DNA of 64,000 nt, from contig NZ_JACJQY010000001.1 in assembly GCF_014696925.1 (NCBI RefSeq), positions 248,001 through 312,000 on the forward strand, read 5' to 3'. The notes under the pieces were generated by a model that saw only the letters and a list, made by a program, of their open reading frames with translations, was not told the origin of the DNA and ran no database searches. This document shows positions 45,004 to 52,994 of the stretch, piece by piece (within the stretch, counting starts at the first letter, position 1; each line of letters starts with the position of its first letter). A program made the position numbers and the translations under genes. This DNA is from Phormidium tenue FACHB-1050. Its GTDB lineage: Bacteria; Cyanobacteriota; Cyanobacteriia; Pseudanabaenales; Pseudanabaenaceae.

Positions 45004-46158
45004 TTAGGTCGCGACTGTAGTTTTGGGAAGAGCAACACAATCTTCAGGCATCCATGAGACATAGACCTGACTATCAAAGGGAGGAGTCTTTTCGCCTTGG
45101 TGATTAGAACGTACTAGCATGATTCTGACGGGCGGCACATTTTCGCTAGCATGTAAATCCACGACAAACTGAGAGTGATCGCCGAGATACAAGACATTAT
45201 TGAGAATACCGCGATAGGTATTGTAAGGCTGATTAGGATATTCGGTGGAAAGCTTGATTTTTTCGGGACGCACACTGACCACTGCTTCGGGAATCGGGAG
45301 CCAATGCTTAGGTTTTGCGGCTACGATCGCTAAGCCTGTGGATGATCGCAACTCGACAAATGCACCATCCTGCTCGATCACTCGACATTCAAACAAATTT
45401 GTTTCGCCCACAAAATCGGCGACAAATGCTGAAGAAGGGCGATCGTAAACTTCTGATGGTGTACCAATTTGCTCAATTCGACCTTGGTTCATAACCGCAA
45501 TTCGCGAGGAAATTGCCAAAGCCTCACTTTGATCGTGGGTAACCATAATAAAGGAAATACCCAACTCGTACTGCAAGTTTGACAGTTCTACTTGAAGTTC
45601 TTTACGGAGTTTAAAATCTAGGGCAGCTAATGGCTCATCTAACAAAATCACTTTGGGACGGTTGACAAGGGCGCGTGCGAGGGCTACCCGTTGTTGCTGA
45701 CCACCTGATATTTGACTAGGATAGCGATCGCTCATGTGATCGAGTCGTACTTGTTTGAGTGCATCCTTAGCCCTTTGCTGGATTTCTGGCTTAGGCACAC
45801 CTTTAACTGACAATCCAAACGCAACATTATCAAAAATGGTCATATGCCCAAAAAGCGCATAGCTTTGGAAAACCGTATTCACAGGTCGCTGATAGGCGGG
45901 AATATAGGTCATCGGATTGCCTTGAATCAGCACTTCACCTGCTGATGGCTCCTCAAAGCCTGCAACTAGTCTTAGTAAAGTTGTTTTGCCACAACCTGAT
46001 GGACCCAAAATGCTAAAAAGCTCACCGCGCTGGACTTGCAGATCGACACCTTGGACAACGGTATTTGTCCCGAACATTTTAAATACTCGCTGTAGCTCCA
46101 CATCGGGGACTGTACCCGTTGGGGTGGCGAACTGTTTAGCAGTGGTTGACTGTGCCAT
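45004..46158 (-). CDS. potA: Polyamine ABC transporter ATPase PotA
   Basis: A 384-residue ABC ATPase. Walker A is GPSGCGKTT, the Q loop VFQSYALFGHM, the signature ISGGQQQRVALARAL, Walker B VILLDEPLAALD and the H loop IMVTHDQSEA. The C-terminal TOBE regulatory region (about residues 260-384) includes VVSVRPEKIKLS. It powers import of spermidine or putrescine with PotD, encoded 6 nt downstream. The membrane subunits are missing, and the gene upstream encodes a different, ABC-2-like membrane protein. Confidence 0.92.
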   Translation of the reverse strand: MAQSTTAKQFATPTGTVPDVELQRVFKMFGTNTVVQGVDLQVQRGELFSILGPSGCGKTTLLRLVAGFEEPSAGEVLIQGNPMTYIPAYQRPVNTVFQSYALFGHMTIFDNVAFGLSVKGVPKPEIQQRAKDALKQVRLDHMSDRYPSQISGGQQQRVALARALVNRPKVILLDEPLAALDFKLRKELQVELSNLQYELGISFIMVTHDQSEALAISSRIAVMNQGRIEQIGTPSEVYDRPSSAFVADFVGETNLFECRVIEQDGAFVELRSSTGLAIVAAKPKHWLPIPEAVVSVRPEKIKLSTEYPNQPYNTYRGILNNVLYLGDHSQFVVDLHASENVPPVRIMLVRSNHQGEKTPPFDSQVYVSWMPEDCVALPKTTVAT

Positions 46159-46187
46159 GTTATGTTCAAACGTCTACTAATGTGTCA

Positions 46188-47786
46188 CTAAGTCTCTCGC
46201 ATTTTAGCGCGTTGTAGCTGATAAATGAGTTGTAATGTCAGCGCAATTATTACAGAAATTTGTCCAGCGAATGCCAAAATAATATCGGAAAGTTGGATAT
46301 TTGACACAACAAACCAAGGATATCCAAAAAACAGCCACAATCCAGCATAGCGATCAGGACTAATCGATAGACTAGCCATAATCAAAATCGGTAGAAAAAT
46401 TAGCGCAGAAATGATCCCTGTCATCCATGCTGAAGGGTTGCGCGTTTTCAAAAACAAAACCAACTGGGCGATTAGGGCAAACAAAAACATGGTGAGCGTA
46501 AAAGAGGCTAATACCACTATGGCTTTATCTCGTTGGGCTGAGTCATTCCAAGTGTTGACCCAAATTAAAATAGGGACTTGCGTAAATACAAGATTGAGGG
46601 CGATCGCGATCGGAGTTGGGCTTTTGTCTGACCAAATCAAATCGCGCAGAATATAGCCAAATCCAGTCGGATGCTCCTCGGTCGTCGATAAAGCTCCAAA
46701 CCTTACCCAATCTAAGAGAGATTGTCTGTGGGGGGTTAAAGCGGTAATTGTGATAAAAAGCAAAAAACAATTGGGAATGTAAATAATCAGTAACAGAATG
46801 AACTGAAATTCTCCAGAAAAACTCTTGTCTGCAAAGCCTGTCTGCACACAAAAGCCAAGCATCAAGATCTCTAGATAGGTAGTGGCGACATAGCTTTGAG
46901 CTTTACTGACTAAAGTGGCGTTGGGATTGTGAAAGCGGCGTTCTAAGATCCGCCAAATGGCAAAGCTCAAAATTGCTAAGTTGCTAATTGTAAAAATATG
47001 CGAAGTCCAAATATTCGATGTAATTGGCAAATACCACCATTCCGCTTGGATTGGGTCGATCCTGCCACCTACTAAGACTTTGCTAAAGGAACTCCATGTG
47101 GTGAAGATATTCCACCACATAAAGGACGGGGCAATCCAAATGAAGGTAATAAAAGAAAATAACAAAGCACCTGCTGATACTTGTCCGCCAAATTTAGCTT
47201 GCCAACCACTTAGTAGGGCAAGCAACAGAGCAGCACTAAATAACAAAAATGCTGTCCCGACTATCAATATGTAAAAGCTACATAAAAAGGCGATCGGTAC
47301 ATTTGCACCGATCGCCGCAGTCAAGTGGTAGGGAATTGATAGTCCGATGCTGATGTAAGCAAGTAATGGCACGCCCATGATCTTGCCCATGAGAATATTG
47401 ATGCTCGATCGCGGACTAATGCGAATAAAGTTAAGCGTGCCTTTATAGTCTTCTAATGAGAGGTCAGCTACGAGGCTATAAACACCTGCTAGAAATAGAA
47501 CAAACGGCTCAGTCCAAGTAATCACTCGAAACTGTTCTAGCCACCAATCTTGCCAAGATGCAGCACAGCCAAAACCACGGATTTGGGCATAACACTCTTC
47601 ATTAGGTATGCGTTGGCTATAGAACAAAAGCAACAAGATCTGAAACAGTAAAGATAAGCCAATCGCCACGATCAGATTACGCAATTTCAGCTTTCCTCGA
47701 ATTTCTCGCAATAGTTGCGGATTCCAGTTGCCAATACGATCAAGCCAAGATGAGACTTGTGGGGAATTCGATGAAGAATCATTCAT
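46188..47786 (-). CDS. ABC-2-type multipass membrane protein
   Basis: A 532-residue membrane protein with about 12 hydrophobic segments. RIGNWNPQLLREIRGKLKLR at the N-terminus and SLVADLSLEDYKGTLNFIRI with SPRSSINILMGKIMGVPLLA resemble permease subunits of ABC-2 exporters. A second half beginning FGYILRDLIWSDKSP repeats the pattern. It precedes potA by 29 nt on the same strand but is not a PotB/PotC-type permease, which would be about 280 residues with an EAA loop. An ATPase partner is not seen. Substrate unknown. Confidence 0.75.
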   Translation of the reverse strand: MNDSSSNSPQVSSWLDRIGNWNPQLLREIRGKLKLRNLIVAIGLSLLFQILLLLFYSQRIPNEECYAQIRGFGCAASWQDWWLEQFRVITWTEPFVLFLAGVYSLVADLSLEDYKGTLNFIRISPRSSINILMGKIMGVPLLAYISIGLSIPYHLTAAIGANVPIAFLCSFYILIVGTAFLLFSAALLLALLSGWQAKFGGQVSAGALLFSFITFIWIAPSFMWWNIFTTWSSFSKVLVGGRIDPIQAEWWYLPITSNIWTSHIFTISNLAILSFAIWRILERRFHNPNATLVSKAQSYVATTYLEILMLGFCVQTGFADKSFSGEFQFILLLIIYIPNCFLLFITITALTPHRQSLLDWVRFGALSTTEEHPTGFGYILRDLIWSDKSPTPIAIALNLVFTQVPILIWVNTWNDSAQRDKAIVVLASFTLTMFLFALIAQLVLFLKTRNPSAWMTGIISALIFLPILIMASLSISPDRYAGLWLFFGYPWFVVSNIQLSDIILAFAGQISVIIALTLQLIYQLQRAKMRET

Positions 47787-47871
47787 AGGTTATTCTATGT
47801 AGGCGATCGCTAATTAATCAAGTTAGGACTTACACAAAAATAAATTGAAACTCATATTAGTTGTATTAGTT

Positions 47872-47899
47872 GTAGGGGCAATTCATGAATTGCCCCTAC
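47872..47899. repeat. Perfect 28-bp palindrome, GTAGGGGCAATTCA type
   Basis: gtaggggcaattca followed by its exact complement. The same 28 nt form the core of the palindrome at 32971-33022, and a relative lies at 16911-16954. It sits between the ABC-2 gene and the NDH-2-like gene after a gttaggacttacac stretch, which resembles the start of the inverted repeat at 51399. Confidence 0.7.
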
Positions 47900-47948
47900 G
47901 ATTCCTTTTGTCCTACAATTAAAAACTATTATTCTTGGGAAGAATAAC

Positions 47949-49142
47949 TTAATTTACGGATTTTCTAAACATCTCAATCAAAGGTTTGGTCAACCAGTAA
48001 GAGCCAATCTTCCATTGATGCTGTAGAGTGGGCATTCTCAATAAATAGGCGAGTCGCCGCATCGCATGGGCGGGTAATCCATCAATACTAAACTTGCCAA
48101 AAATGGAAGCAGTTGCGCCATCAATCCCTAAACTAATAAATTCTCCGAGGGGAATATAGCTAAAGGGAACTAGTGCTTTTTGATTCAGGCTTGCCCAAAT
48201 ATTCCAAGCACAATATTGAGACTGCTGGAAGGCTACCTGTGCAGTAGCAGGGACAAGACTAGAATTCGAGTCAAAACAACTTGCTAAGTCACCGATCGCA
48301 AATACATCAGGATAGTCCTTAACTTGTAAGGTTGACTCCGTGGCGATCGTGCCTTGACGACCATGCTCAAGCGGTAGATTTTGAAGCATTTTCGAGAAGG
48401 TGCTACCCACTGTCCACATCACAATGTCAACGGGTAAAGTATCACTTCCATCGCTGTAGTCGAGGGTAACTTCACCATCATTTATCTGTAAAACCCGCGT
48501 ATTGAGATCAGTCCAGACACCACGTTGCGAGAGGGCAAGTTCCGCAATTTTACGATTTGAGTCTGTGGAGTTACTTAAAATTTTGTTGTTGCGATCAACG
48601 AGACGAACACGACCACGCTCTTTAAGGCGATCGGCAATTTTACAGGCGAGTTCTACGCCACTGCTACCACCACCTGCGATACAGACGCGGATTTTGTCAC
48701 GATCGGATGCTTCTAATAGTTCTAATTTGCTATTAAGGCGATAGAAGTCATTGAGGTTGCGGAATGGAATTGCATATTCCGCCGCTCCATCAACAAGGTT
48801 CATCGGGGTTTCCCCACCGATCGCTAATACAAGGCGATCGTAGTTCAAAACACTAGGCTGACCAATATTAACTTCTACTTGTTTAGTTTCAAGATCAATA
48901 CTAGTAACTAAACCCTGCACAAATTGAATACCAGTATCGGCAAGCAATTCGGTAAATGTTGGGGCAACCTCCCATTCCTGCATTTCGCCTGTGACTAGCT
49001 CATAGAGAAATGGCGTAAATAAGAAGCGATCGCTTTTATCGATCAGGATAATTTCAGGCATGACCGCCCAAGGTAAGCGAGATAGATTAAGCGCAGTATA
49101 CAAACCGCCAAAACCACCACCAAGAATACAAATTCGTGTCAT
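47949..49142 (-). CDS. Type II NADH dehydrogenase-like FAD oxidoreductase
   Basis: A 397-residue NDH-2/Ndb-like flavoenzyme from ATG 49142. MTRICILGGGFGGLYTALNL is the FAD-binding Rossmann motif, RVCIAGGGSSGVELACKIAD is the NAD(P)-binding motif, and DVFAIGDLASCFDSNSSLVP closes the FAD site. The C-terminal region (AMRRLAYLLRMPTLQHQWKI) suits a membrane-associated amphipathic segment. NDH-2 passes electrons from NADH to the plastoquinone pool without pumping protons; in cyanobacteria a redox-sensing role has been proposed for some. Which Ndb subgroup is unclear. A GCGC palindrome lies 36 nt upstream of the start. Confidence 0.87.
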   Translation of the reverse strand: MTRICILGGGFGGLYTALNLSRLPWAVMPEIILIDKSDRFLFTPFLYELVTGEMQEWEVAPTFTELLADTGIQFVQGLVTSIDLETKQVEVNIGQPSVLNYDRLVLAIGGETPMNLVDGAAEYAIPFRNLNDFYRLNSKLELLEASDRDKIRVCIAGGGSSGVELACKIADRLKERGRVRLVDRNNKILSNSTDSNRKIAELALSQRGVWTDLNTRVLQINDGEVTLDYSDGSDTLPVDIVMWTVGSTFSKMLQNLPLEHGRQGTIATESTLQVKDYPDVFAIGDLASCFDSNSSLVPATAQVAFQQSQYCAWNIWASLNQKALVPFSYIPLGEFISLGIDGATASIFGKFSIDGLPAHAMRRLAYLLRMPTLQHQWKIGSYWLTKPLIEMFRKSVN

Positions 49143-49177
49143 GTGAAAATCCAATTTGTTTTTTCCATCTTATCGCA

Positions 49178-49218
49178 AAGGTCAGAAAAGGGGCGCAAAG
49201 CGCCCCTTTTCTGACCTT
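49178..49218. repeat. GCGC-core palindrome with 19-bp arms
   Basis: Perfect stem aaggtcagaaaaggggcgc around an aaa loop. A second palindrome (49234-49268, 16-bp arms with one mismatch, core gcccc-aaa-ggggc) follows within 16 nt. Both lie between the divergent NDH-2-like and histidine kinase genes. Confidence 0.72.
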
Positions 49219-49378
49219 GCATAGCAATCCTGTCGTGAGAGTGCGCCCCAAAGGGGCACACTCTCACGCTATAGCATATTAACTTTTGGTTAACTCTAGG
49301 TTATCTATTTTCACTTGTATCCACATACTGGCATCCGATAAAGTAAAAGTTGTTACAATTTTTAAATCTGGGGGTTGT

Positions 49379-51352
49379 GTGGTCAAATCTGTTTTATTGG
49401 CTCAGCTATCAGAAGAGCAATCCCTGATGTGGCACAATGCCCTATCCTCACACCAACTGGAAGTATGGGCTGCGCCTGAAACTGAAGATTTACTTAAATT
49501 GCTTGATCAAAAGCGGCAGTCAAAACAGAGTTTACCGCACTTGATTATCTCTGATATTGGCATTCGCTATGGGGGCGGGACTTCTTTACTTGCTACTGAG
49601 CTTTGCAAATGGTGTACCGATCACGCTCCTGAATTAAAAGTTTTATTGATTAATCCTCGCCAAGCCCAAATCAAAGAAGTGGAGAAACGTTGGGCAATTC
49701 GTCGTGGGGCGATCGATTTATTACCAAAGATATCTCTAGAAAACTTAAATTCTGCGTTTAAGGTGGCTGCCCAAGCTTTGGCGATCGAGATTAAACCAGA
49801 AGCATTAACCTCTGCAATTAGCAATCTCAAGTTGCAACAGTATCAACCAGATCGCGGCGCGGTTAAGGGTAAGAATATTCGACAAACAGCAACCCAAGAG
49901 TTAGCCCGCAAAATGGCGATGATTCCCTTGATGGTGATGGCAAGTGAGCCTGAAATGGATTCAGGTAGTGATGCACCACAAGGGCTGAAGCGTCAATTAG
50001 CTCTTGACTCCACCATTGCCGAGTTGAATTTGTACAATACCAAAGTTGATTTAACTCAAACAGGAGAATTTGCACGTCAGCTTTTTAAAGATGATCCCCT
50101 TCTACCTGCACTCATTGTTTACGATCAAGATCAATATGTGGGCATGTTGTCTCGTCGGAGATTTTTAGAATGCTTGAGTCGTCCCTATGCCCTTGAACTA
50201 TTTACCAAAAGACCTTTGAGAGTCCTCTACGAGCAAGTTCCCATTGAAGTCCTTAAGTTACATGGTAATACTTCCATAGTAATGGCTGCTCAATTAGCTC
50301 TGGGACGTGCTAACGATGAAATTTATGAGCCTGTGATTGTCCATTTAGATACCGATACTTATTCGGTACTGGATGTCCATGATTTGTTGCTAGAGCAATC
50401 GCATATTCATGAATTAGCCACCAAATTGTTGCGGGAGCAAACCCAAACAACGATGTTCCAAACTGAGAAGATGGCAAGTTTGGGACAAATTGTGGCTGAA
50501 GTATCTCATGACATTCGGAATCCTGTATCGGCAATTTATGGCAATACTGAATGCCTCTTAACTTACATTGAAGGGGTAATGAAGATTTTAAGAGCCTATG
50601 AAAAGGAATATGGAACTTCGGCAACAGTAATTAGTGAAACCCTTGAAGCAGTTGATTGGGATTTTGTGCGTTCTGACTTACCACAGGTGGTGAAGAGTAT
50701 CCAATCTGGGTCAAGATATTTGCGACGACTGGTGGATACTTTGCAATCTTTATCGCATATGGAGGATCATGCTAATCCAGAGGCTATTAGCTTGGTTGAC
50801 TGTGTGGAGAGTAGTCTGACAATTCTTAGTGGTCGGATTAGGAATGTTCAGATTGTCAAGAATTATATTGAGCTGCCCCAAATCAATGGATATAGCGATC
50901 GCATAATTCAGGTGTTTATGAATCTGATTAGTAATTCTCTTGATGCATTGGTGGATTTAAGGGCTCATCCTGATTTAATCGCGCAACGGGATCGTCTTCT
51001 AATTAAGGAGAGCAGTCCTGAGAAGAGTAATGTCCAGATAGAATCAGAAATTACATGGCAGCCATTGGTGATGATCACATCAGCGATCGCAGAAATTGAT
51101 AATCGTGATTGGATATCAATTAAAGTTGCGGATAATGGCATGGGAATTCCCAAGGAAATCCAAGATCGTATTTTTGATAATTTCTTTACTACCAAAGGTC
51201 AGGGACATGGTACTGGGCTAGGTTTAGCAATTTGCCATCAAATTATTACGCAGCAGCACAATGGCAAGATCGTTTTGCGATCGCCTTATCTCAATAATCA
51301 AGGCGATGTCACGATCGGAACTGAATTTGAAGTGTTGCTCCCGATTGGTTAG
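49379..51352 (+). CDS. Sensor histidine kinase with an N-terminal pseudo-receiver-like region
   Basis: A 657-residue soluble kinase from GTG 49379, which has GGGGG five nt upstream; the only earlier start in frame is a weak TTG at 49286. Residues 1-125 resemble a degenerate receiver (LPHLIISDIGIRYGGG). About 210-350 is a CBS/sensor-like region (ALIVYDQDQYVGMLSRRRFL). The HisKA H box is VSHDIRNPVSAIYG (about residue 375), with VFMNLISNSLDAL as the N box, DNGMGIP as G1 and GTGLGLAICHQ as G2. No membrane segment. Partner response regulator unknown; the two at 57.7-58.9 kb are candidates only by proximity. Confidence 0.88.
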   Translation: MVKSVLLAQLSEEQSLMWHNALSSHQLEVWAAPETEDLLKLLDQKRQSKQSLPHLIISDIGIRYGGGTSLLATELCKWCTDHAPELKVLLINPRQAQIKEVEKRWAIRRGAIDLLPKISLENLNSAFKVAAQALAIEIKPEALTSAISNLKLQQYQPDRGAVKGKNIRQTATQELARKMAMIPLMVMASEPEMDSGSDAPQGLKRQLALDSTIAELNLYNTKVDLTQTGEFARQLFKDDPLLPALIVYDQDQYVGMLSRRRFLECLSRPYALELFTKRPLRVLYEQVPIEVLKLHGNTSIVMAAQLALGRANDEIYEPVIVHLDTDTYSVLDVHDLLLEQSHIHELATKLLREQTQTTMFQTEKMASLGQIVAEVSHDIRNPVSAIYGNTECLLTYIEGVMKILRAYEKEYGTSATVISETLEAVDWDFVRSDLPQVVKSIQSGSRYLRRLVDTLQSLSHMEDHANPEAISLVDCVESSLTILSGRIRNVQIVKNYIELPQINGYSDRIIQVFMNLISNSLDALVDLRAHPDLIAQRDRLLIKESSPEKSNVQIESEITWQPLVMITSAIAEIDNRDWISIKVADNGMGIPKEIQDRIFDNFFTTKGQGHGTGLGLAICHQIITQQHNGKIVLRSPYLNNQGDVTIGTEFEVLLPIG

Positions 51353-51686
51353 GAGAAGAGTGTTTAGATATCCTGTTAAGCAAGGTGAATGCTATTTAGG
51401 ACTTACACTTTTAGTTAAGAACTCAAGTTCTTGACTAAAAGCGTAAGTCAACTTCTGTGGTCTACAGAATACTATTTATAGCTGCCGTCGATTGTGTTAG
51501 GACAAAAGCAAAACCCAAGAAGAGAATGGCGGCGCTTCGCGCCGCCATTCTCTTCTTGGGTTTTATGTCCTCATACACTTGGCGACAGCTATATTAATAA
51601 TTAACCCGTTTCAACGGGTTTGAGCTTTTAGCCTGCACTTGAGTGCAAGGCTAGTGCCTAGCTACTGAACCTTTACCCAGCAAATT
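51353..51686. other. Intergenic region with three repeat elements
   Basis: Contains an inverted repeat gacttacacttttagt / actaaaagcgtaagtc (51399-51450), a full family D element (51477-51593) and a hairpin repeat beginning aacccgtttcaacgggttt (about 51602-51620) with a following gcacttgagtgc stem. No gene is supported. Confidence 0.65.
51477..51593. mobile_element. Family D MITE-like element, 117 bp
   Basis: The outer ends tatagctgccgtcgattgtg and the complement of cacttggcgacagctata are imperfect inverted repeats, continued by ttaggac / gtcctca. Inside sits a perfect GCGC palindrome with 26-bp arms (51510-51564). A second copy is at 54882-54977 with an entirely different inner palindrome; a partial one is at 38886-38975. 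Confidence 0.75.
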
Positions 51687-51968
51687 CTAGCTACCCACAG
51701 ATCCCACCTGTGAAAACAAAGCATACACTGCTTCCCTTAATTGACCAAAACTTGATATAACTACCTGCCCAAAATCCGTCAGACTTAGCCAAATATCCAC
51801 CCCAACATAAACCTTTAAGTAAATTGCTACTAATACTAGTGATATAGCTGCGATCGCAAATTTACCAACTAACTTCGCTAGAAGTTCTAAAATTGCAGAA
51901 GTTGCCCAGATTGCTGCCCCAAGTGCGATCACCCCAAGAATCAAGCTAAGAGTTTGATTTGTTTCCAT
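51687..51968 (-). CDS. Small hydrophobic membrane protein
   Basis: A 93-residue protein, METNQTLSLILGVIALGAAI at the N-terminus, with two or three membrane helices (about residues 7-30, 34-55) and an amphipathic C-terminus (FGQVVISSFGQLREAVYALF). No family recognised; conserved-hypothetical membrane proteins of this size are common in cyanobacteria. Upstream lies the family C element, from which it is separated by 29 nt. Function unknown. Confidence 0.6.
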   Translation of the reverse strand: METNQTLSLILGVIALGAAIWATSAILELLAKLVGKFAIAAISLVLVAIYLKVYVGVDIWLSLTDFGQVVISSFGQLREAVYALFSQVGSVGS

Positions 51969-51997
51969 GTAAAAATGATCTCCTGTTTAGACAAGTA

Positions 51998-52089
51998 TAT
52001 AGCAATCCTAAATGGTTTGTGGAAGGACACTCCATCGGGGTTTCCTTCCACAAACCAAAAAAATCCACAAATGATATAGGACTGCTATA
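51998..52089. mobile_element. Family C MITE-like element, 92 bp
   Basis: Full copy with ends tatagcaatcct and aggactgctata. The inner hairpin reads ggtttgtggaaggacac / ttccttccacaaacc, with substitutions in both arms compared with 38116-38205. Confidence 0.8.
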
Positions 52090-52242
52090 GCGTTCTTGAA
52101 TTTATCTTAGACCTAGTTAAAAAAGCCGTATCTAAATAAACAAAGAAAGTAAATCAACTATTCTATTTCCGTGTAAAAATTTGTATAGATATTGAATCTT
52201 TATTAAGCATAAATTGGACGATATCTCATCTATATCCATATA

Positions 52243-52345
52243 ATACCAATTCACGAAAGTGTGACAACACTTTTGTGAATTGAAAACCAAACCCAGTAAG
52301 GGTTTTAAAAACACAAAATGGCTACGCCATTTTGTGTTTTGGTAT
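52243..52345 (+). repeat. Family A dispersed repeat
   Basis: Full-length copy with intact ATACCAA and TTGGTAT ends, closest to consensus in the window. It ends 50 nt before the start of the next gene. Confidence 0.87.
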
Positions 52346-52394
52346 AATTGAGTCGCTGAAATTAGCAATATATAACAGGTGTGAGGGAAAAATC

Positions 52395-52745
52395 ATGCAA
52401 ATCTACTGGACAATCAATCAAATTCCAGAGTTACAAGGTCTATCACCCGAACAAACAAAACAAGCATGGCAATTTTGCTACAAGAAATATACTTTCAAAC
52501 ATTGGCAAAGCTTGGTAAGTCTGTTGGTGGTAGGAATTCTTGCTGGCGTTGGTTCAAGATTTGGAGTGATTGGTGCAGCAATTGGTGGTGGGCTAGGAGG
52601 TGGAATTTTTGGTCTCACCGCCACAAATGTACTTCGCCCTCATTTACAAGACTATGTGAATACACACTTCAAAAATACTAGTTCTTCAACAGAATCATCT
52701 CCTGATAATCCATCAAATCTTGATCAATCAAGTAGTGATTTCTAG
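52395..52745 (+). CDS. Small membrane protein, conserved hypothetical
   Basis: A 116-residue protein from ATG 52395, preceded by a GAGGGA Shine-Dalgarno match; the longer upstream frame runs into the family A repeat and is not credible. The N-terminus MQIYWTINQIPELQGLSPEQ is followed by one or two glycine-rich hydrophobic segments (LVSLLVVGILAGVGSRFGVI, GAAIGGGLGGGIFGL) and a Ser/Asn-rich acidic tail. The Gly-rich helix pair recalls glycine-zipper proteins. Function unknown. Confidence 0.65.
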   Translation: MQIYWTINQIPELQGLSPEQTKQAWQFCYKKYTFKHWQSLVSLLVVGILAGVGSRFGVIGAAIGGGLGGGIFGLTATNVLRPHLQDYVNTHFKNTSSSTESSPDNPSNLDQSSSDF

Positions 52746-52792
52746 TTCGCAACTTTATTAGCATTAGCAGAATTACAAAGTTTCTCCTAGAG

Positions 52793-52827
52793 AAAAGAAA
52801 GAAAGCGCTATGCGCTTTCTTTCTTTT
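52793..52827 (+). terminator. GCGC-core hairpin downstream of the small membrane gene
   Basis: Perfect 16-bp stem aaaagaaagaaagcgc / gcgctttctttctttt with a tat loop; the T-rich right arm fits an intrinsic terminator. Confidence 0.7.
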
Positions 52828-52835
52828 AACAGATG

Positions 52836-52882
52836 TCCTTCCACAAACCAAAAAAATCCACAAATGATATAGGACTGCTATA
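52836..52882. mobile_element. Right half of a family C element
   Basis: tccttccacaaaccaaaaaa and the following bases up to aggactgctata match the right half of 51998-52089. The left half is lost next to the preceding hairpin. Confidence 0.72.
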
Positions 52883-52994
52883 TTACGTGAAACTTATAGC
52901 TATATAAAAGAGTATGAGGCGGCGCTTCGCGCCGCCTCATACTCTTTGTTTTTTGATTTGTGCAAATGGAGGAATACCTTCCACGTAACATCAG
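52878..52994. mobile_element. Decayed family E element abutting the Flv1 stop codon
   Basis: The right end ttccacgtaacatcag (52979-52994) is intact; the left end (attacgtgaaac, about 52881) is altered. Inside is a GCGC palindrome with 19-bp arms (52907-52947). The element ends exactly where the minus-strand TAA of the flavodiiron gene begins, and its left side joins the truncated family C copy. Confidence 0.65.

Larger units (their letters stand above)
51969..52394. other. Intergenic region with family C and family A elements
   Basis: Two repeats occupy 51998-52089 and 52243-52345; the sequence between them shows no gene. A minus-strand open frame over 52132-52368 is translation of the family A copy. 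Confidence 0.65.

Noticed and set aside
46188-47786. Fused PotB/PotC permease
   Set aside because: Length, loop motifs and helix layout resemble ABC-2 membrane proteins rather than the EAA-loop permeases of polyamine importers.
52132-52368. 78-residue minus-strand ORF
   Set aside because: It runs through the full family A copy at 52243-52345, has no ribosome-binding site and looks like repeat translation.
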